The notes under the pieces: generated by a model
What the model was told of the DNA's origin: nothing
What the model saw: only the letters and a program-made list of their open reading frames with translations
Database searches by the model: none
Part shown: one piece after another, positions 17,594-26,281 of the stretch
Layout of the letters: the number at the start of each line of letters is the position of its first letter
Position numbering within the stretch: the stretch's first letter is position 1
Origin: Thiomicrorhabdus sp. zzn3
GTDB taxonomy: Bacteria; Pseudomonadota; Gammaproteobacteria; Thiomicrospirales; Thiomicrospiraceae
NCBI RefSeq assembly: GCF_029767755.1
Contig: NZ_JARUQS010000001.1
Span: 930,001 to 994,000, forward strand
Length of the DNA: 64,000 nucleotides
Direction of reading: 5' to 3'
Program-made: the position numbers and the translations under genes

Positions 17594-18657
17594 TGCCAAA
17601 GCGTAATCAACCCATTACAATCGGCGGCATTGAAGTGGCTCCTGGTGAGCGCAAAACCATCGATCTGGCTATTGGCAAGCTTTACACCCACAGTGAGTTG
17701 ATTATGCCGGTTCAGGTGTGGTGTGGGCGCCAAAGTGGCCCGACGTTATTCATTAGCGCTGCGATCCATGGCGATGAACTCAATGGGGTCGAAATCATTC
17801 GCAGGTTACTTAAGGTCAAGTCATTACAGCGTCTTAAGGGGACTTTGATTACGGTTCCCATCGTCAATTTGCATGGCTTTATTAACCATAGCCGCTATCT
17901 TCCTGATCGGCGGGATCTCAATCGCAGCTTTCCCGGTTCGAGTTCAGGCTCCATCGCCGGGCGACTAGCCAATATTTTTCTTAAGGAGATCGTTAAGAAA
18001 TCGACGCACGGCATTGATCTTCATACCGGTGCGATTAATCGCAGCAATCTTCCGCAAATTCGGGCGGATCTCGATCATCCTGAAACCCGAAAAATGGCAG
18101 AAGCTTTTGGTGCGCCACTCATGCTTAACTCTACTCTGCGAGATGGCTCCTTAAGAGCGGCTGCGGTCAAAAAAGGCATCCCGATTTTGTTGTATGAAGC
18201 TGGTGAAGCACTGCGTTTTGACGAAGTAGGGATTCGTGCCGGTGTTCGCGGCATTATTAATGTCATGCGAGAGTTGGGTATGTTATCCAAATCGCGTAGA
18301 AAACAGGAACGTAAAATTCAACCGGTGCTGGCACGTTCCAGTTTCTGGGTCAGAGCGCCACACAGCGGTATTTTCCGTTCATTGGTGAATGATGGGTCGC
18401 GGGTTCATGCCAATAAAACGCTGATTGGCGTCATATCGGATCCGTTTGGTGAGAGTGAAGTGGAAATATACTCTCCTAACAGCGGCATTGTGATCGGTCA
18501 GATGAAAATGCCCTTAGTCAATGAAGGGGAAGCGCTCTATCATATTGCGCGTTTTGCGCGCAGTGATATTGCCGAGGGCAAAGTAGAAGAATTTCATGAG
18601 GAAATTCTCGATGAATCGATGCTTCCTTATCCGACTGAAGACATCCCTGCACTTTAA
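17593..18657 (+). CDS. Succinylglutamate desuccinylase/aspartoacylase family zinc hydrolase
   Basis: A 354-residue M14-like deacylase. The zinc site is recognisable as AAIHGDELNGVEIIRRL (His...Glu) plus GIDLHTGAINR (His). The C-terminal domain (SGIFRSLVNDGSRVHANKTL, then GVISDPFGE) is the usual lipoyl-like beta-barrel. Substrate is unknown; this subfamily is commonly found beside RimK-like ligases, so removal of glutamate or a similar acyl group from the same target is a reasonable inference. The ATG at 17593 overlaps the rimK stop (TGATG); a GTG one codon earlier is possible. Confidence 0.87.
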   Translation: MPKRNQPITIGGIEVAPGERKTIDLAIGKLYTHSELIMPVQVWCGRQSGPTLFISAAIHGDELNGVEIIRRLLKVKSLQRLKGTLITVPIVNLHGFINHSRYLPDRRDLNRSFPGSSSGSIAGRLANIFLKEIVKKSTHGIDLHTGAINRSNLPQIRADLDHPETRKMAEAFGAPLMLNSTLRDGSLRAAAVKKGIPILLYEAGEALRFDEVGIRAGVRGIINVMRELGMLSKSRRKQERKIQPVLARSSFWVRAPHSGIFRSLVNDGSRVHANKTLIGVISDPFGESEVEIYSPNSGIVIGQMKMPLVNEGEALYHIARFARSDIAEGKVEEFHEEILDESMLPYPTEDIPAL

Positions 18658-18667
18658 AGATCGGCCT

Positions 18668-19408
18668 TTAGCTGTCTAACAGTACCAGTTGATTGGTACG
18701 GATCATGGAAGCAATAGCATTGACGTAATCGTGCTTCATCGCTGAATAGGGCAGCAACCCATGCACCAGCATGAGTCCGTTAGGCAAACGCTGTTCTCTG
18801 CGTGCACTTAAACGCGCGTCGCGCAGCGGCTTAAAGGCCGGATGACTGTTTAGCATCAGCATATAGCTTTTGATCGATTCCAGTGCCGATTTAAACTTCT
18901 TTACTTCGTGGTTATCTCCCGGTTTTCGGCGTAAAGGTACCAGGCCACAACCTTTGGTAAAACACCACTGACCAAAATAATTGTTGGCCTGACGGGCAAA
19001 GCGCGAAGTGCCCCACGATGACTCGTTCGCTGCTTGAGCCAATGCTAGAGAGGGCGGAATAATGTCTACTTTTTTCAGCAATGTTTTCTGCGTTTGCGGG
19101 GTGATTTCCGTGTATTTCAGACGGTATTTCTTCACCAGTTGAGCCACATTGAGACGTTGGCGAGCATTAAGGTGTTTAAAGTCTAAACTTTGAATATAGC
19201 GGCGCTCTTCCAGAATCGCCTGGTTGGCTTGTTCGACAAACGGCGATAAATACTCGAAAAAAGCCTGTTTTTTCTGTTTAACATCCTTCATGCTGGCAAA
19301 GTCAGGAGTGGATTTAGGGTGTGAAGACTCAGCCCACGCATAGGTGATGGCCGCAAGTCCAAACAGTATAGAACCGATTAAACCGAGTTTTTTCCCGATT
19401 ATTTTCAT
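18668..19408 (-). CDS. Bax-like exported glucosaminidase-domain protein
   Basis: A 246-residue protein with an N-terminal signal sequence (LGLIGSILFGLAAITYAWA) and a C-terminal glucosaminidase domain. The catalytic region is PPSLALAQAANESSWGTSRF with the conserved Glu, then NNYFGQWCFTKGCGLVP. This matches the Bax protein of enterobacteria, distantly related to FlgJ; the name does not refer to apoptosis. It probably cuts N-acetylglucosamine linkages in peptidoglycan in the periplasm. Convergent with the rimK operon, 10 bases between stops. Confidence 0.85.
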   Translation of the reverse strand: MKIIGKKLGLIGSILFGLAAITYAWAESSHPKSTPDFASMKDVKQKKQAFFEYLSPFVEQANQAILEERRYIQSLDFKHLNARQRLNVAQLVKKYRLKYTEITPQTQKTLLKKVDIIPPSLALAQAANESSWGTSRFARQANNYFGQWCFTKGCGLVPLRRKPGDNHEVKKFKSALESIKSYMLMLNSHPAFKPLRDARLSARREQRLPNGLMLVHGLLPYSAMKHDYVNAIASMIRTNQLVLLDS

Positions 19409-19548
19409 TTCCTTACATCCCTAAACTAAAGTCGAGCATTATAACTGTTTTAGGCAGGAAATAACGATAAGAGTCGAGTTCTAATGCACGTGTCGTGTTT
19501 GAAACCTGGCAGGCCTGTTGATTATTGGTGTGTGAGAAAGGCGATCCG

Positions 19549-20376
19549 TTATCTAAGTTCATAACGGATGGGCACCTGGATTGGCCAATGACTGCGTGTG
19601 ACTTCTTTAGGAAACGGTTTAAAACGCGCGTGCATTTTATCGACAATGATTTCTAAAGCGGCTTCGTCAAGAATGACTCTGCCAGATGATTCCAAAACCG
19701 CAGCATCACTGATCCGCCCATTGGGAAACAGCGTGAACGAGAGGGTGACAGTGCCTTCCCAGCGGCGACGTTTGGCGCGTTTAGGGTAGGAGTCTTGAGC
19801 AAGCTTCGCCAATTGGGTTGCCAGCGCACTCAAATAAGCTTGTTCAGCGGCTTCGATTTGCTGATCCGAATAAGTGGGGTTTGCAGGCTTAACCGGTTCG
19901 CTCACCGCTGGTTTTGGTGGCGCCGCTACCGTTTTTGTTTCTGCCTGTTTGACAGGCTCAAGAACAGGCTCTTTTTTAACCTTTTTAGGCTCTACTTTGG
20001 GTTCAGTCTTAGGGGTAACTTTTGGCTCGACTTTTTTAGGCTCTTTTTTCGGTACCGGTTTAACTTCTTTTTTTGGCAAAGGCTTCGGCTTCGGTTTTGG
20101 TTCGGGAATCGGTTTAGGTTCGACGATCTCTTGCGGAATAGGTCCTTCTATCGGTTGCTTGATTTCGACCGGTGGTTGAGGAGCCGCTTGAACTTCCGGT
20201 TGCGGCTTCGGCACTTCAAACATAGATAGGGTAACCGGAACACTTTTGACAGGCGCAACGGTCTTGTCCGGAGTGGAATTCATCAAGAGGAAAATCCCCA
20301 ATCCCAAGCCGGCATAGATCAAAATGGTTATGAAAAAACTGGTTGCATAGCGCATCATGTCAGAAATGGAGCTCAA
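19549..20376 (-). CDS. tonB: Energy transducer TonB
   Basis: A 275-residue protein with the TonB layout: one N-terminal membrane helix (FFITILIYAGLGLGIFLL), a long periplasmic Pro-Lys-Glu linker with repeated PKPKPKP and PKKEPKK units (about residues 55-150), and a C-terminal domain with RRRWEGTVTLSFTLFPNGRI. It transfers the proton-motive force harvested by ExbB-ExbD to outer-membrane receptors. The start is uncertain: TTG at 20376 or ATG at 20358; neither has a clear ribosome site. It lies 3 bases after exbD and closes the exbB-exbD-tonB group. Confidence 0.93.
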   Translation of the reverse strand: MSSISDMMRYATSFFITILIYAGLGLGIFLLMNSTPDKTVAPVKSVPVTLSMFEVPKPQPEVQAAPQPPVEIKQPIEGPIPQEIVEPKPIPEPKPKPKPLPKKEVKPVPKKEPKKVEPKVTPKTEPKVEPKKVKKEPVLEPVKQAETKTVAAPPKPAVSEPVKPANPTYSDQQIEAAEQAYLSALATQLAKLAQDSYPKRAKRRRWEGTVTLSFTLFPNGRISDAAVLESSGRVILDEAALEIIVDKMHARFKPFPKEVTRSHWPIQVPIRYELR

Positions 20377-20379
20377 GAG

Positions 20380-20769
20380 TTATTCAGCCTTGGTCAGAAT
20401 GCTGAGATTATTCAGTTCATGGGCTTTGAGTGCGTCGATCAATTTTACAAAATATTCAAATTGCGCTTTTTTATCGACTTGAATCACAATCGGCTGGTCT
20501 TTGTCTAAGGGACTTAATTTCTGAGAAAGGGCGGCATATTCAAAAGGGGTTTCGTCCAAGAAAAGCTGGTTTTGGCCATCAATGTTAAATGTCATTGGCG
20601 GCTTGTCTTTTGGCGGCACATAGGTTTGCGTGTTTTGCGTTTCCGGCAGATCAATCTGTAAGTTGTCCTTAACGATGAAACTCGCAGTGGTGAGGACAAT
20701 CGCCAATAAAACCAGCATGACGTCAATCAGGGGAATGACATTGATGGTGTCAAAACGCTTCATTTGCAT
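20380..20769 (-). CDS. exbD: Biopolymer transport protein ExbD
   Basis: A 129-residue protein with the single N-terminal membrane helix of ExbD/TolR (NVIPLIDVMLVLLAIVLTT); the Asp in LIDVM is the proton-carrying residue. The periplasmic domain follows (DLPETQNTQTYVPPKDKP, then VIQVDKKAQFEYFVKLID). Works with ExbB as the motor for TonB. Encoded 14 bases after exbB and 3 bases before tonB. Confidence 0.94.
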   Translation of the reverse strand: MQMKRFDTINVIPLIDVMLVLLAIVLTTASFIVKDNLQIDLPETQNTQTYVPPKDKPPMTFNIDGQNQLFLDETPFEYAALSQKLSPLDKDQPIVIQVDKKAQFEYFVKLIDALKAHELNNLSILTKAE

Positions 20770-20783
20770 GGGTTGGGCTGCCT

Positions 20784-21209
20784 TTATTGATCCTGCTGTG
20801 CTCGGTATTGGGCACTGATAACATCGACTTTACGCATCAATCCGTTATACGCCATAATGCTTGGAATCGCTAAAGCAATCCCGGCCGCCGTGGCTTTCAG
20901 CGCCAAGGCTAAACCAGTCATAATCGCACCGGTGTCAATGGTTTCCAACTGGCCTAGCTCGTAAAAAGTGATCAAAATCCCGAGCACCGTTCCCAACAGG
21001 CCTATATAAGGCGCATTAGAACCAATGATGGAGATCGGGGTCAGGTTTTTGGTCAAATCCACCTGAAGCAGTTCAAGATGCGCATAGTGTTCAATTTGGA
21101 CTTTACGATAGAAAAGGATGCGTTCAAGGGTAAACCACAGTGCAATAAAGGCCATCAGCCCCAGCAAACTGAAAACGGTCAGATCTAAATAGGTTTTCAA
21201 AAGCTCCAC
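20784..21209 (-). CDS. exbB: MotA/TolQ/ExbB proton-channel protein ExbB
   Basis: A 141-residue protein with three membrane helices. The TolQ/ExbB signature is clear: GSNAPYIGLLGTVLGILITF and GLALALKATAAGIALAIPS. It is a short form lacking the extra N-terminal periplasmic domain of some ExbB proteins. Forms the pentameric channel around ExbD. First of exbB-exbD-tonB; 130 bases separate it from the cytochrome-like gene upstream on the same strand, so the redox genes may be co-transcribed with it. Confidence 0.93.
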   Translation of the reverse strand: MELLKTYLDLTVFSLLGLMAFIALWFTLERILFYRKVQIEHYAHLELLQVDLTKNLTPISIIGSNAPYIGLLGTVLGILITFYELGQLETIDTGAIMTGLALALKATAAGIALAIPSIMAYNGLMRKVDVISAQYRAQQDQ

Positions 21210-21339
21210 AATCGTAAATCCTGTATAAAAAAACTGGCCACTATTTTAAAGGGTTTGCAGATAGTTTTGCAGGCAAACCCTGACTAAAGCCTTAAGACGA
21301 TTAAACTGTAAGCTGGGGACAACTGAACTAATGTAAAGT

Positions 21340-21801
21340 TCAAGATTTAGCCAAGGCATGCTGCCCGCCCAACCGGTGCAGCCAAACGCCAAACGGAAGC
21401 ATCAAGCCAAGACCGGTGTGAACCATGCCGCTGTAAAACGACCAATCCGGGTCACCAAAATAATAGATCCCTAAGCTGCTGACGATCAGCATAAACCAAA
21501 ACAGAGTGAAGATCGCCCCATTCATTCGATTTTCATTTCTGCGCCAGTGTGTACGCATATGAATGGTCCAGAGTGTGCCGATGAACCAAACCGTTATCCA
21601 ACCTGCGATCGCGTGAGTCACGGTTACAGCATGGCGCAAGCCGCCTTGTGCAAGTTGGGATAAAGGACCATCAAACAGCCAGTTGTATTCCATTTCAAGA
21701 CGGAAAAGCAGTACGGATGGCGTTAATAATATGCCGCTGGCAAACAGTAAAAACGCCAAAAAAATGAGGAGATAAATGAAATGTTTTGGATAGCCGGCCA
21801 T
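21340..21801 (-). CDS. Four-helix b-type cytochrome-like membrane protein
   Basis: A 153-residue protein with four membrane helices. Histidines sit where b-type hemes are usually held: RHAVTVTHAIAGW and WTIHMRTHW bracket helix 2, and MVHTGLGLMLPFGVWLH in helix 4 has two His 14 residues apart. The fold looks like the small DUF4405/cytochrome b561-like proteins that pass electrons from the quinone pool to periplasmic flavin domains. It lies between apbE and exbB on the same strand, matching reported gene neighbourhoods of flavinylated proteins. Exact family not certain. Confidence 0.7.
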   Translation of the reverse strand: MAGYPKHFIYLLIFLAFLLFASGILLTPSVLLFRLEMEYNWLFDGPLSQLAQGGLRHAVTVTHAIAGWITVWFIGTLWTIHMRTHWRRNENRMNGAIFTLFWFMLIVSSLGIYYFGDPDWSFYSGMVHTGLGLMLPFGVWLHRLGGQHALAKS

Positions 21802-21883
21802 AGTGTTTCGTGAGTAGTATCTTCTAAATTTGATAAAAAACTGGGACTGGGTTTCTTAATGGTTTTGTTAACTGGGTGTTATT

Positions 21884-22684
21884 TCACACCTTAAGATAAT
21901 TCGCGCCAAACTTTTTCGCAATCGCCTCTCTGTCGTTTTCCGGTGTGAGTGCCAGAACCTTAGTTAAAGCGTCGGCGATCCAAGCGCTCGGAGCGGTAAC
22001 ACTGATCGTTCCCGCCTCAGGCGTTTGGCCTTTATGATTGACAATCACTCCTGGAAAACTCGGGTCAGCATAACGGTTTGCCCGTGACGTCGCAAGGGCT
22101 TGATCTTTCAGCTTGGTTAAACTTTGATAGCCGTGTTCGTTGCGTTGATGAATAGGCATTTCAAGATTGCCAAAGACTCTCAGGTCGCCGCCCGCATTGA
22201 CCCAGCCGGATTCAACCTTTTCTTCGATCAAATAATTAATGGCTTGGTCAACGGCGAATCCTTTCGCAATACCGTCCAGAGTAATTAATATCGGTCTGTT
22301 TATGCGCGCAGAAAGGCCATTCACTTCAAAATCATCACCGCTGCCGATGGGCTTGTAATCATGACTGAAATGAGTGGGGAGAATGTTTTGATCCACCAAG
22401 TGGCCTCCAACCGTGCAATTGAAGAGGCCATTACTTTCAAAATAAAGGGATTGTGCTAAATGAAGCAGATGAATAGTTTCACTGGGCAGATCCACCCATT
22501 CACCGGGCGTTTTATTGAGCCTTGAAAGATCGCTGTTCGGGTTGTGAAAACTCATTTGAGATTGAATGTTTTCAATCTCGGAAAAGGCTTGTTCGATTCG
22601 CCGCTGATCCATTTCTGAATCGCCAGAAGCGTTAAAGCCGATTTCTACAAAAGTGCCCAAAAGGGGACGCATGCGCTTGATCAT
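21884..22684 (-). CDS. apbE: FAD:protein FMN transferase ApbE
   Basis: About 266 residues. The family begins MRPLLGTFVEIGF here, shortly after the chosen ATG at 22684; a longer frame reaches back to 22789 but would overlap the upstream gene. Other ApbE segments are FNCTVGG, LDGIAKGFAVDQAINYL, SGWVNAGGDLRVFG and TISVTAPSAWIADALTK. ApbE covalently attaches FMN to a Ser/Thr in target domains outside the cytoplasm. A probable target, the FMN-binding protein, is encoded 16 bases upstream on the same strand. No N-terminal lipobox is seen. Confidence 0.92.
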   Translation of the reverse strand: MIKRMRPLLGTFVEIGFNASGDSEMDQRRIEQAFSEIENIQSQMSFHNPNSDLSRLNKTPGEWVDLPSETIHLLHLAQSLYFESNGLFNCTVGGHLVDQNILPTHFSHDYKPIGSGDDFEVNGLSARINRPILITLDGIAKGFAVDQAINYLIEEKVESGWVNAGGDLRVFGNLEMPIHQRNEHGYQSLTKLKDQALATSRANRYADPSFPGVIVNHKGQTPEAGTISVTAPSAWIADALTKVLALTPENDREAIAKKFGANYLKV

Positions 22685-22700
22685 AGTGTTATTAAAACGG

Positions 22701-23243
22701 TTAATTGTCTGCTTGTAGCACAGTATTATGCAAAGCCAGTAGGCGTTTAACGCCATTGGTGACATTGCGGCATGAAAGGGTGGCACCACTGATGTTTTGA
22801 ATGTCTTGGTTAAGTTTGAGTGGACTCTTCAAATCGACGCCTACAAATTGTTTGCGCCAGTTTTCCTGGCCAACTTCACCGCCATAGGTTTCCCGATAAT
22901 CCATGATTTCAATGCCGATGACATCGCCATTCATATCGATCGCGGCGGCATAAGTGATAAATTCATGCTTGCCGATCACCTTGTCGACAATAAACCAGCC
23001 AACCTGTTGATCAGCCTGCATCGCTTTCCAAACTTTTTGTTTTTTCCAGCGTTGACGAACATCGCTTAATGCTTCGATCTGATCGCGTTGATCATCATTC
23101 AATTGCACGAAATTTTCTGCAAATGCGCTGGCTTGTGGAAATAAGGCCTGCTGTGCCTGTTCCACTGTCATATATTGAATCCCATAGGCCGGTGACGTAA
23201 TGGCGGCTACGGGAATGGCAAATAAAGGAAGATAGGATTTCAT
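22701..23243 (-). CDS. Exported FMN-binding domain protein (ApbE substrate)
   Basis: A 180-residue protein with a signal peptide (YLPLFAIPVAAITSPAYG) and an FMN_bind domain. The flavinylation motif is SGATLSCRNVTNGVKR near the C-terminus, matching the S/TGATxx consensus in which the second Ser/Thr receives FMN by phosphoester bond. The domain also shows FITYAAAIDMNGDVIGIEI. It resembles the stand-alone FMN-binding proteins that carry electrons in the periplasm. GGAGAG precedes the ATG. It sits between the outer-membrane protein gene and apbE. Confidence 0.9.
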   Translation of the reverse strand: MKSYLPLFAIPVAAITSPAYGIQYMTVEQAQQALFPQASAFAENFVQLNDDQRDQIEALSDVRQRWKKQKVWKAMQADQQVGWFIVDKVIGKHEFITYAAAIDMNGDVIGIEIMDYRETYGGEVGQENWRKQFVGVDLKSPLKLNQDIQNISGATLSCRNVTNGVKRLLALHNTVLQADN

Positions 23244-23310
23244 AGTCTCTCCAAGTTGGAATGACAGGCCTGATAAACAAACCTGCCACTTGAAAATTCA
23301 AGAATGAGTT

Positions 23311-24207
23311 TTAAAAGTTGTAGCCTACTTTTAAGCGAGCTTCATATTTTTCATGGTCAGCCAAGTGTAGACCGTTTGTGTTGTCATCGCTCTCATCCGT
23401 ACCGGAAATCTGTTGTGCATAGGTAAGGGTCCACCACCAGTGTTTTGAACCGTAGTGTACGCTTGGTCCAGCAAATACATCCCAATGGTCAAACTCCCAA
23501 GAACCGTCAGCAGGATCTAACATTTCCTGATCTACCCAGCCTTCAGCACCGATAGACCAGTTTGGTGCTACGCGATAAGAAACCCCAGTTCTTAATCGTG
23601 GAGCAATAGCGTATTCTGTTCCTGATTCACCGTCGGCTTTCCAGCTTTCAGCTTCAAGTTCCAAGTTGGTCATCCATTGCAGTTGGCCGTCCATATAAGG
23701 TTTTTGCAAGATGACCTTACCTTCGATAGCCCAGCCGGTTCCATTTTCGCCTGTGATACTGTCAACAGTGTCGTAAGTCACTTCCCCGTATACGGCTACA
23801 CCAATATCTGCACTGTAAGGGGAGGCGATCATGTGCAGAGCTTCTAGAGAAACCCCGCTGAATTGAATATCAGATTTTTTTCCCGAAATTTCTTCATCCC
23901 CGACCGGTCCGGCGCAACCAGCACCACAGTCATAATCATGGCGGTAGCCATTAAGATAGGCAGCAACGGTAGTACGGTCGGTCAACCCATACTCAAATTC
24001 CGCACGAATTTGTTGAGCTTGGTAGTCTCCACGACGTTTATCACCTTTATGCGTAATCCAGAGATAAGCTTCTTTAGCGCCTTTTGGTAAAGATTCCGCT
24101 CCAAGGGTGTAGCCTAACAAGCTTTCACCAGCCGCGGCATTGGTAGTCATTGATAGCGCGGCTACGCCTAAGATCGCAGAGGTTAGCAGGGCATTGTTTT
24201 TATTCAT
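23311..24207 (-). CDS. Outer-membrane beta-barrel protein (DUF6662-like)
   Basis: About 298 residues. Start set at the ATG at 24207 because AAGGAC lies just upstream and the protein then begins with a signal peptide (LLTSAILGVAALSMTTNAAA). The mature part consists of alternating short beta-strand segments (RAEFEYGLTDRTTVAAYLNG, YRVAPNWSIGAEGWVDQE) and ends in KVGYNF, the terminal aromatic residue typical of outer-membrane barrels. I believe this is the DUF6662 family; no substrate is known. First gene of a possible operon with the FMN-binding protein, ApbE, a cytochrome-like protein and ExbB-ExbD-TonB. Confidence 0.75.
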   Translation of the reverse strand: MNKNNALLTSAILGVAALSMTTNAAAGESLLGYTLGAESLPKGAKEAYLWITHKGDKRRGDYQAQQIRAEFEYGLTDRTTVAAYLNGYRHDYDCGAGCAGPVGDEEISGKKSDIQFSGVSLEALHMIASPYSADIGVAVYGEVTYDTVDSITGENGTGWAIEGKVILQKPYMDGQLQWMTNLELEAESWKADGESGTEYAIAPRLRTGVSYRVAPNWSIGAEGWVDQEMLDPADGSWEFDHWDVFAGPSVHYGSKHWWWTLTYAQQISGTDESDDNTNGLHLADHEKYEARLKVGYNF

Positions 24208-24257
24208 TTCGTGCAGTCCTTTTAAATTTAAAATCAAAACGTATCTCTAAATACAAA

Positions 24258-24272
24258 TAGAAATAATTAACA
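24258..24272 (-). promoter_or_regulatory. Possible Fur-like operator
   Basis: On the minus strand the 15 bases TGTTAATTATTTCTA match 10 of the 14 defined positions of the Fur 7-1-7 motif TGATAATnATTATCA. It lies just downstream of the -10 element of the promoter at 24281-24308, in front of a TonB-linked operon where iron control would make sense. AT-richness makes chance matches common. Confidence 0.3.
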
Positions 24273-24280
24273 TTTGCGGT

Positions 24281-24308
24281 ATAATACCTTCTTAAAGGAT
24301 ATTGTCAA
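24281..24308 (-). promoter_or_regulatory. Sigma-70 promoter of the outer-membrane/flavin operon
   Basis: On the minus strand TTGACA (24308-24303) and TATTAT (24286-24281) are separated by 16 bases. It lies 74 bases before the ATG at 24207. Confidence 0.6.
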
Positions 24309-24356
24309 TGCAAATGGTAATAAATATTATTTAGAATAATGTATGAGGTGGCGGTT

Positions 24357-24611
24357 ATGACAATGAAAGTAGAAATGGATGCACGCGTACTCGAAGTCTT
24401 GTTTAAATCTGGTTTGGTTCATCCGAGCGATGTGCGCTGTCTAGATCATGAAACTAAAGATGCCGTAAAGCAGATGTGTCTTGAGTTGTGCCAGCCCAGC
24501 CGTTGTCATCAATGTGACCGCAGAATGCAGTGCGCTCACGTTGTATTTGATGGAGTGCAACCGCAGCGAGGCCTATCTTCAAACCAGGTTGAGTATTCAG
24601 CTTTGAAATAA
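24357..24611 (+). CDS. Small cysteine-rich hypothetical protein
   Basis: An 84-residue protein starting at the ATG at 24357, which has GAGGTG 6 bases upstream; an in-frame ATG at 24339 lacks such a site. The middle contains a tight Cys cluster, CLELCQPSRCHQCDRRMQCAH (spacing C-x3-C-x4-C-x2-C-x4-C), suggesting a zinc or iron-sulfur site. I do not recognise the family. It is divergent from the TonB-linked operon across a shared 150-base regulatory region. Confidence 0.65.
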   Translation: MTMKVEMDARVLEVLFKSGLVHPSDVRCLDHETKDAVKQMCLELCQPSRCHQCDRRMQCAHVVFDGVQPQRGLSSNQVEYSALK

Positions 24612-24681
24612 TCCTTTGAGCCCTTTGGTGCGGTTTGATAATCAGTTAAAATAGTGTGATTTTAATTCTGAGAGTCAAATC

Positions 24682-26055
24682 ATGTCTAAAGAGCAGCCAA
24701 CGGTCGGTGTTGTCAGTTTAGGGTGTCCTAAAGCAACGGTTGATAGCGAACGCATTCTTACGCAACTGAGAACGGAAGGGTATCACCTGACCAATTCCTA
24801 CGAAGACGCGGATGCGGTGATCGTTAATACTTGCGGCTTTATCGACAGTGCGGTACAGGAATCGCTGGATACCATTGGCGAAGCACTGGAAGAGAATGGC
24901 CGTGTGATCGTCACCGGCTGCTTGGGGGCAAAAGAAGATCAGATTCTTGAAGTTCACCCTAAGGTGATGGCGGTCTCCGGACCGGCTGCTTACGAAGAAG
25001 TGGTTAAGGCCGTGCATCAGGCCGTGGCACCGCCACGCCATAATCCTTATGTGGATTTGGTACCGCCCCAAGGCATTAAACTCACCCCGAAACACTACGC
25101 TTATCTAAAAATCTCCGAAGGCTGTAACCACCGCTGTACCTTCTGTATTATTCCATCCATGCGCGGCGATCTGGTCAGCCGCCCGGTGTCCGACGTTTTG
25201 GCCGAAGCTAAGCGCCTTAAGGACGCCGGTGTTAAGGAATTGCTGGTGGTTTCTCAAGATACGGCCGCTTATGGTGTGGACGTTAAATACAAAATGGAAT
25301 TTGCCGACGGCCGCCCAACCAAAACCTCTATGATCGGACTTTGCGAAGCCCTGGGAGAGTTAGGTGGCGTGGATGAATTCTGGGTGCGCCTGCATTATGT
25401 CTATCCGTATCCGAATGTCGAAGAAGTGATTCCATTAATGGCACAAGGCAAAATTCTGCCGTATCTGGATATGCCACTACAGCATGCCAATCCACGTATC
25501 CTCAAGGCAATGAAACGTCCTGGCAACATTGAAAAGACCTTAGAGCGCATTAAGAAGTGGCGCGAGCAGGTGCCGAACCTGACGATCCGCTCGACTTTTA
25601 TTGTCGGCTTTCCGGGAGAAACCGAAGAGGAGTTCCAGGATTTGTTGGACTTCCTTGAAGAAGCGCAGCTGGATCGTGTCGGCTGCTTCCAGTACTCGCC
25701 GGTGGAAGGTGCGGTCGCCAATGAATTGGCGCCGCCGGTTCCCGACGAAATCAAGCAGGATCGCTGGGAACGCTTTATGGAAACCCAACAACGCATCAGT
25801 CGCGACAAGATGCAGGCCAAGGTTGGACAGGTCATGCAGGTGTTGGTAGACGAGATTGACGAGCAGGGTGCGGTGGCACGTTCCATGGCCGATGCCCCCG
25901 AGATTGACGGTTTGGTGTTCATTGAAGACGGGCATCATCTGGAAGCCGGTCAATTCGTCAAAGTCGAAATTGTGGCCGCAGATGAATACGACCTGTGGGC
26001 TCGTCCGGTTGAAGAGTTTGTGGAGCAGGAAACCGCTTATATTGAACTGGGGTGA
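24682..26055 (+). CDS. rimO: Ribosomal protein S12 methylthiotransferase RimO
   Basis: A 457-residue radical-SAM methylthiotransferase. Three domains are visible: the UPF0004 domain with its own cluster cysteines ([27 protein letters not shown]), the radical-SAM core with [18 protein letters not shown] (CxxxCxxC), and a C-terminal TRAM domain (from about residue 380). The SLGCPK start separates RimO from MiaB. It adds a methylthio group to Asp88 of ribosomal protein S12. Monocistronic, with its own terminator. Confidence 0.96.
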   Translation: MSKEQPTVGVVSLGCPKATVDSERILTQLRTEGYHLTNSYEDADAVIVNTCGFIDSAVQESLDTIGEALEENGRVIVTGCLGAKEDQILEVHPKVMAVSGPAAYEEVVKAVHQAVAPPRHNPYVDLVPPQGIKLTPKHYAYLKISEGCNHRCTFCIIPSMRGDLVSRPVSDVLAEAKRLKDAGVKELLVVSQDTAAYGVDVKYKMEFADGRPTKTSMIGLCEALGELGGVDEFWVRLHYVYPYPNVEEVIPLMAQGKILPYLDMPLQHANPRILKAMKRPGNIEKTLERIKKWREQVPNLTIRSTFIVGFPGETEEEFQDLLDFLEEAQLDRVGCFQYSPVEGAVANELAPPVPDEIKQDRWERFMETQQRISRDKMQAKVGQVMQVLVDEIDEQGAVARSMADAPEIDGLVFIEDGHHLEAGQFVKVEIVAADEYDLWARPVEEFVEQETAYIELG

Positions 26056-26080
26056 TTGATCCTTAACACAATCATTTTCC

Positions 26081-26103
26081 AAAGGCCGCAATGCGGCCTT
26101 TTG
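26081..26103 (+). terminator. Rho-independent terminator after rimO
   Basis: AAAGGCCGC / GCGGCCTTTT with a very short loop, followed by a T-rich stretch. Confidence 0.85.
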
Positions 26104-26266
26104 CTTTTTATTAACGCGCCACCCGTTTAGATTTTTTAACCCACATCAACTTTTCCACCTTTAATTTACTTTGTCATCGATTTGTCATTGATACCGATAA
26201 CGACAAGAGTAAGATCAAATACTTAGTTTAATCGTCAGGTTTAAACGCCAACCGCAGCATTGAATA

Positions 26267-26281
26267 ATAGAAAAAAACTAT
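26267..26281 (+). promoter_or_regulatory. Possible OxyR-type half site upstream of peroxiredoxin
   Basis: ATAG (26267-26270), seven A, CTAT (26278-26281) is an exact ATAG-N7-CTAT dyad, the repeating unit of OxyR sites. The next half is poorly conserved (TTGA-N7-CAAT). It lies about 120 bases before a peroxide-detoxifying gene. Confidence 0.3.

Noticed and set aside
19795-20229. Plus-strand frame rich in Arg, Phe and Leu
   Set aside because: It is the antisense of the Pro-Lys linker of tonB; the repeats come from that low-complexity region.
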